In this document: one piece after another, positions 12,828 through 18,332 of the stretch
Layout of the letters: each line of letters starts with the position of its first letter
Numbering within the stretch: the first letter of the stretch is position 1
Origin: a virus
Reading direction: 5' to 3' (one strand)
DNA length: 35,123 nucleotides
Virus record (IMG/VR): IMGVR_UViG_3300044960_000566
Span: 1-35,123 of that record
The notes under the pieces: generated by a model
What the model was told of the DNA's origin: nothing
The model's database searches: none
Seen by the model: only the letters and a program-made list of their open reading frames with translations
Made by a program: the position numbers and the translations under genes

Positions 12828-13177
12828 GGCGCGCCTCCAGGCGCGTACTCGGGGAGGCTGGCACCCTCGGAGAGCACCACGTCCGTGACGTCGGCGTAGC
12901 GCAGGTCGGCGCTGCGCAGGTTGGCGAAGCGCAGGTCGGCGAAGCGCAGGTCGGCCCCGCGCAGGTCGGCCCCGTGCAGGTCGGCACCGCGCAGGTTGGC
13001 GAAGCGCAGGTCGGCGAAGCGTAGGTCGGCGCTGCGCAGATTGGCGCTGCGCAGGTTGGCGAAGCGCAGGTCGGCCCCGCGCAGGTCGGCCCCGTGCAGG
13101 TCAGCCCGCTCCCCCCCCTCGCCGCGCAGCCACCGCGCGTGCGAGTCGAGGATGGCCTTCAGCTCGGCGGCGGTCAT
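12824..13177 (-). CDS. pentapeptide-repeat protein
   Basis: A 117-residue protein that should fold as a right-handed quadrilateral beta-helix. After a 28-residue helical start (TAAELKAILDSHARWLRGE) about 15 tandem A(D/N)LXX units follow (ADLHG, ADLRG, ADLRF, ANLRS and so on), then a short tail (VLSEGASLPEYAPG). Related folds mimic DNA and protect DNA gyrase (Qnr, MfpA types), but this example is short and lacks their loops, so that link is a hypothesis. ATG at 13177 overlaps the previous stop by ATGA. The underlying DNA is a 15-bp tandem repeat with a larger internal duplication. Confidence 0.8.
   Translation of the reverse strand: MTAAELKAILDSHARWLRGEGGERADLHGADLRGADLRFANLRSANLRSADLRFADLRFANLRGADLHGADLRGADLRFADLRFANLRSADLRYADVTDVVLSEGASLPEYAPGGAP
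12898..13112. repeat. 15-bp tandem repeat in pentapeptide gene
   Basis: About fourteen 15-bp units of the type GCAGGTCGGCGAAGC lie head to tail, each coding one pentapeptide. Two longer stretches (about 12917-12982 and 13046-13112) are near copies of each other, showing a recent multi-unit duplication. It is coding repeat, not CRISPR: there are no unique spacers. Confidence 0.8.
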
Positions 13178-13809
13178 CCCGTCACCGGCACGTGCGGCGC
13201 CGCCGGGGGCGGGGTGATCGGCATCGGGCAGCGCAACCGCCAGTACCAGCGCGGCCCGGCGCCGCGACGCCGCAGGTCGGCGCAGGTGATGCGCGGCTGG
13301 CCCACGCATCCGAAGCGCACCAGCCACCGGCGTCCGGCGCCGACGCGCCGCAGGTGGGCGCAGTCGATCGCGGGCCGGGTGACGGGCGGCGCCGTGGCGA
13401 CCGGGGGCGGAGGCGGCGCCGGTGCGACCGGCGGCGGCGACTCCTCGCCCGGGGGCGCCGGAGGCAGTGGGGGCGCGGCGCAGCTCACATCGGCCGACGC
13501 GGACCAGCGGTCTCGCCCCACCGCGTAGGCGGCGACGAGGCGGCCCGAGCCGCGCGGCAGCGCCACCGGAACCGACGACGCGGGGCCCGTGAAGCGATGC
13601 GTGCCTACGTGGACGGTCTCGCCGTCGAGGGTGACCAGGAGGCTCCCCGAGATCTCGCGCCCCGGCACGAAGCCGTCGAGGACGACGCGGGCCGTGGGCC
13701 CCTGGCATGCGACGCCGACCGAGACGTTCGCCTCGGCCCGACCCGGAAGGAGCAGGCCGGCCGCGAGGATCGGGGCGGCCAGGATGGCGACTGCGGTGCG
13801 GTCGCGCAT
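13174..13809 (-). CDS. secreted protein with duplicated Cys motif
   Basis: A 211-residue exported protein. The N-terminus is a signal peptide (RDRTAVAILAAPILAAGLLL then PGRAEA, likely cut after AEA). An Ig-like beta domain (to about 110) follows, then a Pro-rich linker (115-145), then two copies of a roughly 25-residue unit, DCAHLRRVGAGRRWLVRFGC and TCADLRRRGAGPRWYWRLRC. Paired Cys at the ends of each unit probably form disulfides outside the cytoplasm. I do not recognise the unit. In an early operon a secreted protein may act at the host surface, for example in superinfection exclusion; that is inference. Confidence 0.65.
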   Translation of the reverse strand: MRDRTAVAILAAPILAAGLLLPGRAEANVSVGVACQGPTARVVLDGFVPGREISGSLLVTLDGETVHVGTHRFTGPASSVPVALPRGSGRLVAAYAVGRDRWSASADVSCAAPPLPPAPPGEESPPPVAPAPPPPPVATAPPVTRPAIDCAHLRRVGAGRRWLVRFGCVGQPRITCADLRRRGAGPRWYWRLRCPMPITPPPAAPHVPVTG

Positions 13810-14153
13810 CAGGCAGCCACCTGCGCGGGCGCGGCCGGGTCGGGGTCACGACCGCCCGGCAGGGCGACCAGGACCAGCCCCTCGCGCTGCTCGCGCCGCC
13901 GGGTCAGGACCCGCAGGTCGCGCAGCCCGGTCCCGATCTCCCGCAGGCGCTCGTCGGCCTGGCGCTCCAGGCGCTCGGCCCGGCGGGCGTACTCGTGCGC
14001 CTTGATCGCGTCGCGCCCGGCGAAGTAGCTCGCCCGTCGGCGGCCGTCGGCGGCCTGGGCCAGGTCGTCCTCGACCTCGGCCAGCAGCCACGCCAGGTCG
14101 TCGATGATGCGAGGGACCCGTCGCAGGGTCCGGGGCCCGTCCTTGGGGGCCAT
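13809..14153 (-). CDS. hypothetical coiled-coil protein (114 aa)
   Basis: A 114-residue charged helical protein: IIDDLAWLLAEVEDDLAQAA, then KAHEYARRAERLERQADERL, predicted coiled coil, with a loose end (LPGGRDPDPAAPAQVAA). ATG at 14153 is preceded by GGGAGGT at good spacing. It follows the Xre regulator directly and its stop shares a base with the next start (TGATG). No enzymatic motif. Confidence 0.6.
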   Translation of the reverse strand: MAPKDGPRTLRRVPRIIDDLAWLLAEVEDDLAQAADGRRRASYFAGRDAIKAHEYARRAERLERQADERLREIGTGLRDLRVLTRRREQREGLVLVALPGGRDPDPAAPAQVAA

Positions 14154-14156
14154 CGG

Positions 14157-14474
14157 CTAACCTCCCGTGTGGGCCCCCGCGGCCGCGCTCATCTTCTTGC
14201 TGGAGGAGGGCGCGTCCTCGGGGGTTCTGTTTGCAGGGGTTTCGTGCGTACTCGCGCCGACGCCGTTGGCCGGCGTGGCAGGGTCTGGGTCGTGATGACC
14301 CTCCAAGGCCGCGAAGATCCGCTCGACGGTGCTCAGGCGCGGGTCGGTCGTGACGCCCTGCTCGATGTTCCGCAGCGCCGTCAGGCTCACGCCGGCGGCG
14401 ATGGCCACCTCGACCTGGGTCAGGCCAGTGGACTCGCGGGCGCTACGGACTCTCTCTGCGAGGGTTCCCGGCAT
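14157..14474 (-). CDS. Xre-family transcriptional regulator (putative repressor)
   Basis: A 105-residue regulator. Residues 3-60 are a five-helix Cro/C1-type HTH: LAERVRSARESTGLTQVEVA, IAAGVSLTALRNIEQG, STVERIFAALEG. The remaining 45 residues are low-complexity and polar, with no protease-like domain, so induction by self-cleavage is unlikely. It is first in the leftward early operon and divergent from a Cro-like gene, with palindromic sites between them. It most likely represses its own and the divergent promoter. It is short for a lambda-type repressor, so it could equally be a lytic-stage regulator. Confidence 0.8.
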   Translation of the reverse strand: MPGTLAERVRSARESTGLTQVEVAIAAGVSLTALRNIEQGVTTDPRLSTVERIFAALEGHHDPDPATPANGVGASTHETPANRTPEDAPSSSKKMSAAAGAHTGG

Positions 14475-14578
14475 TGGTGACTACCACCGTACCGGTACCG
14501 GTACGCGAGCGCAAGTGCGCGCCGGTGCCCGTGCGCCGGTACTACCGCCAGGCGGGTACCTGTTTTACGGTTCCCCTC
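14475..14578. promoter_or_regulatory. divergent control region with operator-like palindromes
   Basis: This 104-bp gap separates the Xre gene (left) from the Cro-like gene (right). It holds a perfect 18-bp palindrome, CGTACCGGTACCGGTACG (14488-14505), and two related sites, GGTGACTACC (14476-14485) and GGTACTACC (14538-14546), plus a further GTACC at 14556-14560. These are good candidates for repressor and Cro binding. Divergent promoters must lie here; no consensus -35 boxes are clear. Confidence 0.65.
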
Positions 14579-14815
14579 ATGGATCAGGTGGACGTCATCG
14601 CGGAGATGCGAGCCGCGGCCGGATCGCGCCAGAAGCTGGCCGAGATCGCCGGCGTCGCCATCTCGACCGCTCAGGCGTGGGAGAAGGGCGTGCCGCCGAA
14701 GAGTCCTCCACTGTCCCGGCTCAACCGCTGGCGACCCGACCTCACGGCGAAGCTCATGGACGCGATCGCCGCCGCCGACGATGCCCGGCGGGCAGCCGAC
14801 GCGGCCGGGGAGTGA
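14579..14815 (+). CDS. Cro-like HTH protein
   Basis: A 78-residue DNA-binding protein. The segment IAEMRAAAGSRQKLAEIAGV then AISTAQAWEKGVPPKSPPLS is a Cro-type HTH (like YdaS/DUF-type antirepressors, with the 'AWEKG-PP' wing). The N-terminus is tight and the C-terminus is a short acidic helix. It is divergent from the Xre gene over palindromic DNA, so it likely competes for those sites. The ATG at 14579 sits inside a longer open frame, but upstream sequence is the operator. It is followed by a gene on the other strand that overlaps its 3' end. Confidence 0.75.
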   Translation: MDQVDVIAEMRAAAGSRQKLAEIAGVAISTAQAWEKGVPPKSPPLSRLNRWRPDLTAKLMDAIAAADDARRAADAAGE

Positions 14816-14942
14816 GAGAGTCAGCGATGCGCTCCACCGCCGCGGCGACGCCTGGGCTCACGTCGGGCATCGACGCCGCCTCCCGTGCCACCCGCGCTAC
14901 CCGTTGCAGCGCACGCCGGTCCGCCTCTTTCCACCCGCTCAC
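14754..14942 (-). CDS. possible antisense-overlapping small protein (62 aa)
   Basis: A minus-strand frame with a protein-like front half, SGWKEADRRALQRVARVARE then AASMPDVSPGVAAAVERIAD, and a basic low-complexity end where it runs antisense over the last 62 bases of the Cro-like gene. GTG at 14942 follows AGGGGTGGG, a fair ribosome binding site. If real, transcription would cross the cro 3' end. It may equally be a remnant. Support is codon pattern only. Confidence 0.4.
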   Translation of the reverse strand: MSGWKEADRRALQRVARVAREAASMPDVSPGVAAAVERIADSLTPRPRRLPAGHRRRRRSRP

Positions 14943-15125
14943 CGCCCACCCCTGTCCGGCCGGGGCTGGGACACGTCGGGCGCCCCGGGATGGGGAGGCT
15001 ACCGAGCGGCCCGGACGCGCCGCCACCCCCGTGGTCGGCGGACGACACCCCCCGTTCAGGGGATGCGCCAGCCTGCCGATGCAATCAGACGGCCCACCCG
15101 TAGGGCCAGAGGTTAGGAGGTCCGC

Positions 15126-15380
15126 GTGGCCCACACCGAGCCACAGCCCCCCGCAGGGGTCGAGCAGCAGACCGGCATCCGGTGCCCCAACTGCGACGTC
15201 CGCACCGAGGGGCTGAAACTCCGCCAGGAGCGCAAGGCGACCAAGCGCCACGGGGTCGGGTTCTGGACGGCGACCGTCTTCTCGATCGGCACCTGGGCGC
15301 TCTTGCGGGCGATCTTCGGCCGCAAGCAGATCATCCGGTACTACCGGTGCCCGGCCTGCGGCTATCAGTGGAGCCCGTAG
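15126..15380 (+). CDS. zinc-ribbon protein with hydrophobic segment
   Basis: An 84-residue protein with CPNC (about 20-23) and CPAC (about 76-79) knuckles enclosing a basic stretch and a hydrophobic segment, VGFWTATVFSIGTWALL. The two CxxC pairs form a zinc ribbon across the middle. A perfect AGGAGG lies seven bases before the GTG start (15126), the strongest ribosome binding site in the region. Upstream (14943-15125) I see no gene. It is the last rightward gene before convergent sigma factor transcription. Function unknown; could be membrane-anchored. Confidence 0.65.
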   Translation: MAHTEPQPPAGVEQQTGIRCPNCDVRTEGLKLRQERKATKRHGVGFWTATVFSIGTWALLRAIFGRKQIIRYYRCPACGYQWSP

Positions 15381-15461
15381 CCCGACCGCCCCACGCGCTA
15401 CGCTTGCAGGGCCACGGAAGGGCATGCGATGGCCTCGGCGGGATGCCGGGGCCGTCGCCGT

Positions 15462-16094
15462 TCAGGCGGCCCGCGCCCTCTCGGCCATCCGCCGCGAGCG
15501 CATGTACGCCCCGGACTCCGTGATCCCGAGGGCCGCCCCGATCGCGCGGAAGCTCTCGCCGCGGATGCGCCCGGACAGGACGGCCCGCTCCCCCGGGGTC
15601 GCGACGGCCCACAGGCGGCGCAGGGCGTCACGGGCGATGACGACCTGCTCGGGCCCCTCGGCCGGGTCGGGCAGCGCCTCGGCGAACGTCTCGCCCTCCA
15701 CGTCGCTGACCAACGGGACGTCCAGGGAGAGCGTCCAGAAGCCGTGGTGCTCGTGCGGGCCGGACGCGCGGCCGAGGCGCGTGCGCAGGACGTCCACGTA
15801 GGCCAGGACCAGGACCCGCCACAGGAACGCCTCCGGGTCCACCCCGCGGGCCCGGGAGAGGGGCCAGGCCCGCGGCAGGCGGCGCAGCAGCAGGGCGCAC
15901 ACGTCGGCCACCACGTCCTCACGGTCCGTGAGCGGCCCCTCGCCGCGCTCCCGGCACCAGCGGGCAAGTCGCCTCCGGACCTCCGGCAACAGGGCCTCCC
16001 AGGCGCGCTCCCGGGCAGGGCCGCCCCCGGCCGCGCCGTCGAGCGCGGCCCGCAGCTCCGCCCCGGCGAGGCGCGCGGGGCGGGCGGCGGACAC
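15462..16094 (-). CDS. ECF-type sigma factor-like protein
   Basis: A 210-residue protein with the two-domain plan of extracytoplasmic-function sigma factors. Region 2 is about 35-110: LTDREDVVADVCALLLRRLP and PEAFLWRVLVLAYVDVLRTR, the core-binding and -10 part. Region 4 is about 160-208: LRRLWAVATPGERAVLSGRI, GESFRAIGAALGITESGAYM, a -35-reading HTH. The linker is long and acidic. It may direct host RNA polymerase to phage promoters. No anti-sigma gene is adjacent. GTG at 16094. It is encoded at the end of the late block, facing the rightward mini-operon. Confidence 0.75.
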   Translation of the reverse strand: MSAARPARLAGAELRAALDGAAGGGPARERAWEALLPEVRRRLARWCRERGEGPLTDREDVVADVCALLLRRLPRAWPLSRARGVDPEAFLWRVLVLAYVDVLRTRLGRASGPHEHHGFWTLSLDVPLVSDVEGETFAEALPDPAEGPEQVVIARDALRRLWAVATPGERAVLSGRIRGESFRAIGAALGITESGAYMRSRRMAERARAA

Positions 16095-16097
16095 GGG

Positions 16098-16136
16098 TCA
16101 GCCGACGTGGATGACGCCGGCCAGGATGAGGTCCAT
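16098..16136 (-). CDS. 12-residue overlapping ORF between holin candidate and sigma gene
   Basis: ATG at 16136 shares a base with the stop of the upstream gene (TGATG) and reads MDLILAGVIHVG, then TGA, just before the sigma factor start. The precise coupling is like the rest of the genome. It could be a leader peptide that tunes sigma translation, or chance. Too short to judge by composition. Confidence 0.25.
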   Translation of the reverse strand: MDLILAGVIHVG

Positions 16137-16420
16137 CAGCGCGCCTTGTAGGCCTGCATGTACCGCCCGATGTTCGTGATCGCGACGAGCACGCCGCCGA
16201 TCACGATGAGGATCGCCTTGATGTGGTCCGGCAGCGGCAGCTCGGCCGCGGAGGCGGCGATGCCCACCCCGGCCGAGGCGGTGCCGGCCACGTAGCCGCC
16301 GATGGTGGCAAAGCCCACCTCGACCTTGCGGCCGATCTCGCCGACCGGGGGCGCGTCGGTCGGGGTCGCGGGCGGCGGCTCCACGACCTCGACGTCCTGG
16401 GTGCTGCGGTCGATCTCCAT
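16136..16420 (-). CDS. putative holin (two membrane helices)
   Basis: A 94-residue membrane protein. After a polar acidic N-terminus it has two hydrophobic segments, YVAGTASAGVGIAASAAELPL and AILIVIGGVLVAITNIG, with a short basic end (RYMQAYKAR). Size, two spans and position right after the endolysin fit a class II holin, which opens the inner membrane for lysis. No specific family motif. The protein 17267-17599 also has a membrane helix, so the two may share this role. Confidence 0.6.
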   Translation of the reverse strand: MEIDRSTQDVEVVEPPPATPTDAPPVGEIGRKVEVGFATIGGYVAGTASAGVGIAASAAELPLPDHIKAILIVIGGVLVAITNIGRYMQAYKAR

Positions 16421-16433
16421 GCTCGCTTCCTTA

Positions 16434-17264
16434 CTACGTGGTGGACAGGGCGCCGGCCGCCGTGGCGGTGCCGCCCTCGGTGCTGACGGGGACGCGCCTG
16501 CGCCAGCGGCGCAGGTTCATGTGGCCGACCCGGCGGGCGTAGGCGGCCAGGCGCTCCTCGCGGACCTCGCGGCTCGCCCAGCCGCCGAACTCCCACGTCG
16601 CCCCGAAGGTGCCGATCGGCCCGGCCTCGAAGGCGTAGGGGCTCGCCCGGTTGATCCGCACCGCACGGGTCCACATATCGGGGCGCGCGGCGGCGAAGGC
16701 CTCCATCCGGGCATCTCGGGCCTGTGCGCTCGCCCATCCGCCGAACAGGCGCGGCCGCAGGTTGAGGTCGTCGAAGCCGTAGCTGTCGCGCATCACCACT
16801 CGCGTCGCCGTGCCGGCGACCGCGGGCGGCACGATGATGCGCCACTCGTCCTTGGCGCGCACCAGGCGGCGGACGGCGTTGCCGACGTTGCCCTCGATCG
16901 TGTCGAGCAGGCCGTTGCCGCGGTCGCGCACGACGATCCCGACGTGCACGCCGCATCGGATGGTGAGGCTACCGGGCGGGGCGAGCCCGTCGGGCGCCAG
17001 CCCGCCGAGGGCGTCGGCGCGCTGGCAGATGAAGCCTGTGAAGGGATGGCCGAGCATCGTGTCGAGCTCCACCCCGGCCTCGGCGTAGACGGCGCGCACG
17101 AAGATCGCGCACCAGGGCGCGCCGCGGTAGGTGCCGCGCGGAAGCCCCAGCGAATCCTCCGCGGCCCGCTGCCAGGCCTCGATCTGCGGACCGTCGTTAC
17201 GGCCAGTCGCCTCGTCGACGCCGACGTAGCGCTCGGCGACGGCGACCACCCTCTGTCCGGACAT
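16434..17264 (-). CDS. endolysin with CHAP/NlpC-like cysteine peptidase domain
   Basis: A 276-residue lysin that should cut peptidoglycan cross-links at lysis. The N-terminal ~140 residues show a Cys-peptidase pattern: GAPWCAIFV (C52), CGVHVGIVV (H107), DTIEGNVG (E124/N126). The C-terminal half holds two copies of an FGGWAS unit, LFGGWASAQARDARMEAFA and EFGGWASREVREERLAAYA, that may bind the wall. No signal peptide, so it needs a holin. ATG at 17264 follows GGAGGAGG, a strong ribosome binding site. It lies between the two membrane-protein genes, a normal lysis cassette. Confidence 0.75.
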   Translation of the reverse strand: MSGQRVVAVAERYVGVDEATGRNDGPQIEAWQRAAEDSLGLPRGTYRGAPWCAIFVRAVYAEAGVELDTMLGHPFTGFICQRADALGGLAPDGLAPPGSLTIRCGVHVGIVVRDRGNGLLDTIEGNVGNAVRRLVRAKDEWRIIVPPAVAGTATRVVMRDSYGFDDLNLRPRLFGGWASAQARDARMEAFAAARPDMWTRAVRINRASPYAFEAGPIGTFGATWEFGGWASREVREERLAAYARRVGHMNLRRWRRRVPVSTEGGTATAAGALSTT

Positions 17265-17266
17265 GC

Positions 17267-17599
17267 TCAACCTCCTCCGAATCCGAGAAACGCCGCGGCG
17301 GCTCCCACGCCGGCGGCGATGACCAGGCGGGCGACGTCCCACAGCCGGTCGCGCCAGCGCTGCCTCCGGGCCGCCGCCGCCGCGGCCTGTCGCGCCTGTT
17401 CGAGCGTCTGGCCCTCCTCGACCGCCTCGGCCACCTCGTGCGCCCCAAGGCGCTCCAGCGCGACGTCGAGCTTGTTCTCGATGCGATCCCAGCGGCGCTC
17501 GTCGCGCTCACGGTCGGCGAGGTAGGCGGTCCAGGGGACCCACTTGCTGCCGTTGCCGGCGCGCGGGTATGGGAGCTCGTGCGCGTCTGCGCGGCTCAT
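17267..17599 (-). CDS. lysis-region membrane protein, holin candidate
   Basis: A 110-residue protein with a polar N-terminus, a coiled-coil middle (RERDERRWDRIENKLDVALE, EEGQTLEQARQAAAAAARR) and one C-terminal hydrophobic helix (LVIAAGVGAAAAFLGFG). The tail-anchored form, directly upstream of the endolysin, fits a class III-like holin or a spanin-type helper. ATG at 17599 starts after a gap with an inverted repeat. The exact role is open. Confidence 0.55.
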   Translation of the reverse strand: MSRADAHELPYPRAGNGSKWVPWTAYLADRERDERRWDRIENKLDVALERLGAHEVAEAVEEGQTLEQARQAAAAAARRQRWRDRLWDVARLVIAAGVGAAAAFLGFGGG

Positions 17600-17613
17600 G
17601 GCCAGAACGACGA

Positions 17614-17636
17614 CGGCCCCGTCGTTGCCGGGGCCG
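17614..17636. other. 8-bp inverted repeat in divergent gap
   Basis: CGGCCCCG and CGGGGCCG with a 7-nt loop (TCGTTGC) lie between the minus-strand lysis gene and the plus-strand metallopeptidase gene. No T-run follows on either strand. Could be an operator serving both divergent genes, or a barrier to read-through of the tail transcript. Confidence 0.45.
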
Positions 17637-17661
17637 CTTCGGTGGGGGTAATGTCGCCCTC

Positions 17662-18327
17662 ATGCGTATGCGCGTCCCTGTGATCGTCGTTTTGGTCCTC
17701 CTGCTGCTCCCGGCAACGGCCGGGGGGCAGCCTGCGGACCCGGCGCAGCGGCTGGCCGACGAGACGGCTGACTGGATCGGGGAGGTGCTGCGCATCCCCG
17801 CCCAGCGCGCGGAGCTCGTCACGGCCGCCGACGACCAGCTGCTGGTCGGGTCGGGCGGCGGCCAGGTCGTCTGCTCCGACCCGAGCGTGATCCACCTGGG
17901 CGACTTCTCGCGCGAGCGCCTCAACGGGATCGCGGAGGGGCGGATCGAGGACCCGCACACATCGGCGCTCCTCGTCCACGAGCTGCTGCACATCATCACC
18001 CTGCGCCTCCACCCGGCAGGCGAGGACGGCCGCTGTCCCTTCGACCGCGAGGTCGAGGAGGGGATCGTCGAGGCGGTGACGCGCGACCTCATGCCCGCGT
18101 GGACGCACCGCTTCTCGTCCGGGTGGTCGCCCCTCTCGCACAACTCGATGTGGGATCGGGAGGTGCTCCACATCCGCGGGGCCTCGCGCTACCTGTCGGG
18201 CTGCCCCGGCTGGCGCTGCCGGGAGGCTCGGCTCATCCGCCGCGTGATGCTGCTGGCGAGCAGGGACGACCGCCGCGCGGTGCTGCGGACGGCCGAGCTG
18301 CTGCGCGAGGCGAAGCTTCACGGCTGA
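17662..18327 (+). CDS. secreted HExxH zinc metallopeptidase (zincin)
   Basis: A 221-residue exported protein. Residues 1-23 are a signal peptide (basic RMR, then VPVIVVLVLLLL, ending ATAGG). LLVHELLH places the zinc motif at H106-E107-H110. FDREVEEGIVEAV (E130-E137) supplies a glutamate about 25 residues on, as in gluzincins. Cys at 71, 125 and in SGCPGWRC suggest disulfides. It is read against all its neighbours, between tail hub and lysis genes, ending five bases from the hub stop: the position of a moron. Substrate unknown; peptidase activity on envelope proteins is inference. ATG at 17668 is an alternative start. Confidence 0.75.
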   Translation: MRMRVPVIVVLVLLLLPATAGGQPADPAQRLADETADWIGEVLRIPAQRAELVTAADDQLLVGSGGGQVVCSDPSVIHLGDFSRERLNGIAEGRIEDPHTSALLVHELLHIITLRLHPAGEDGRCPFDREVEEGIVEAVTRDLMPAWTHRFSSGWSPLSHNSMWDREVLHIRGASRYLSGCPGWRCREARLIRRVMLLASRDDRRAVLRTAELLREAKLHG

Positions 18328-18332
18328 GGTCG

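Noticed and set aside
12898-13112. CRISPR-like array of short repeats
   Set aside because: Units are 15 bp, contiguous and coding for pentapeptides; there are no unique spacers.
13809-14153. Toxin-antitoxin pair with the neighbouring Xre gene
   Set aside because: The partner is a plain coiled-coil protein without toxin motifs and the Xre gene is better explained as the switch regulator.
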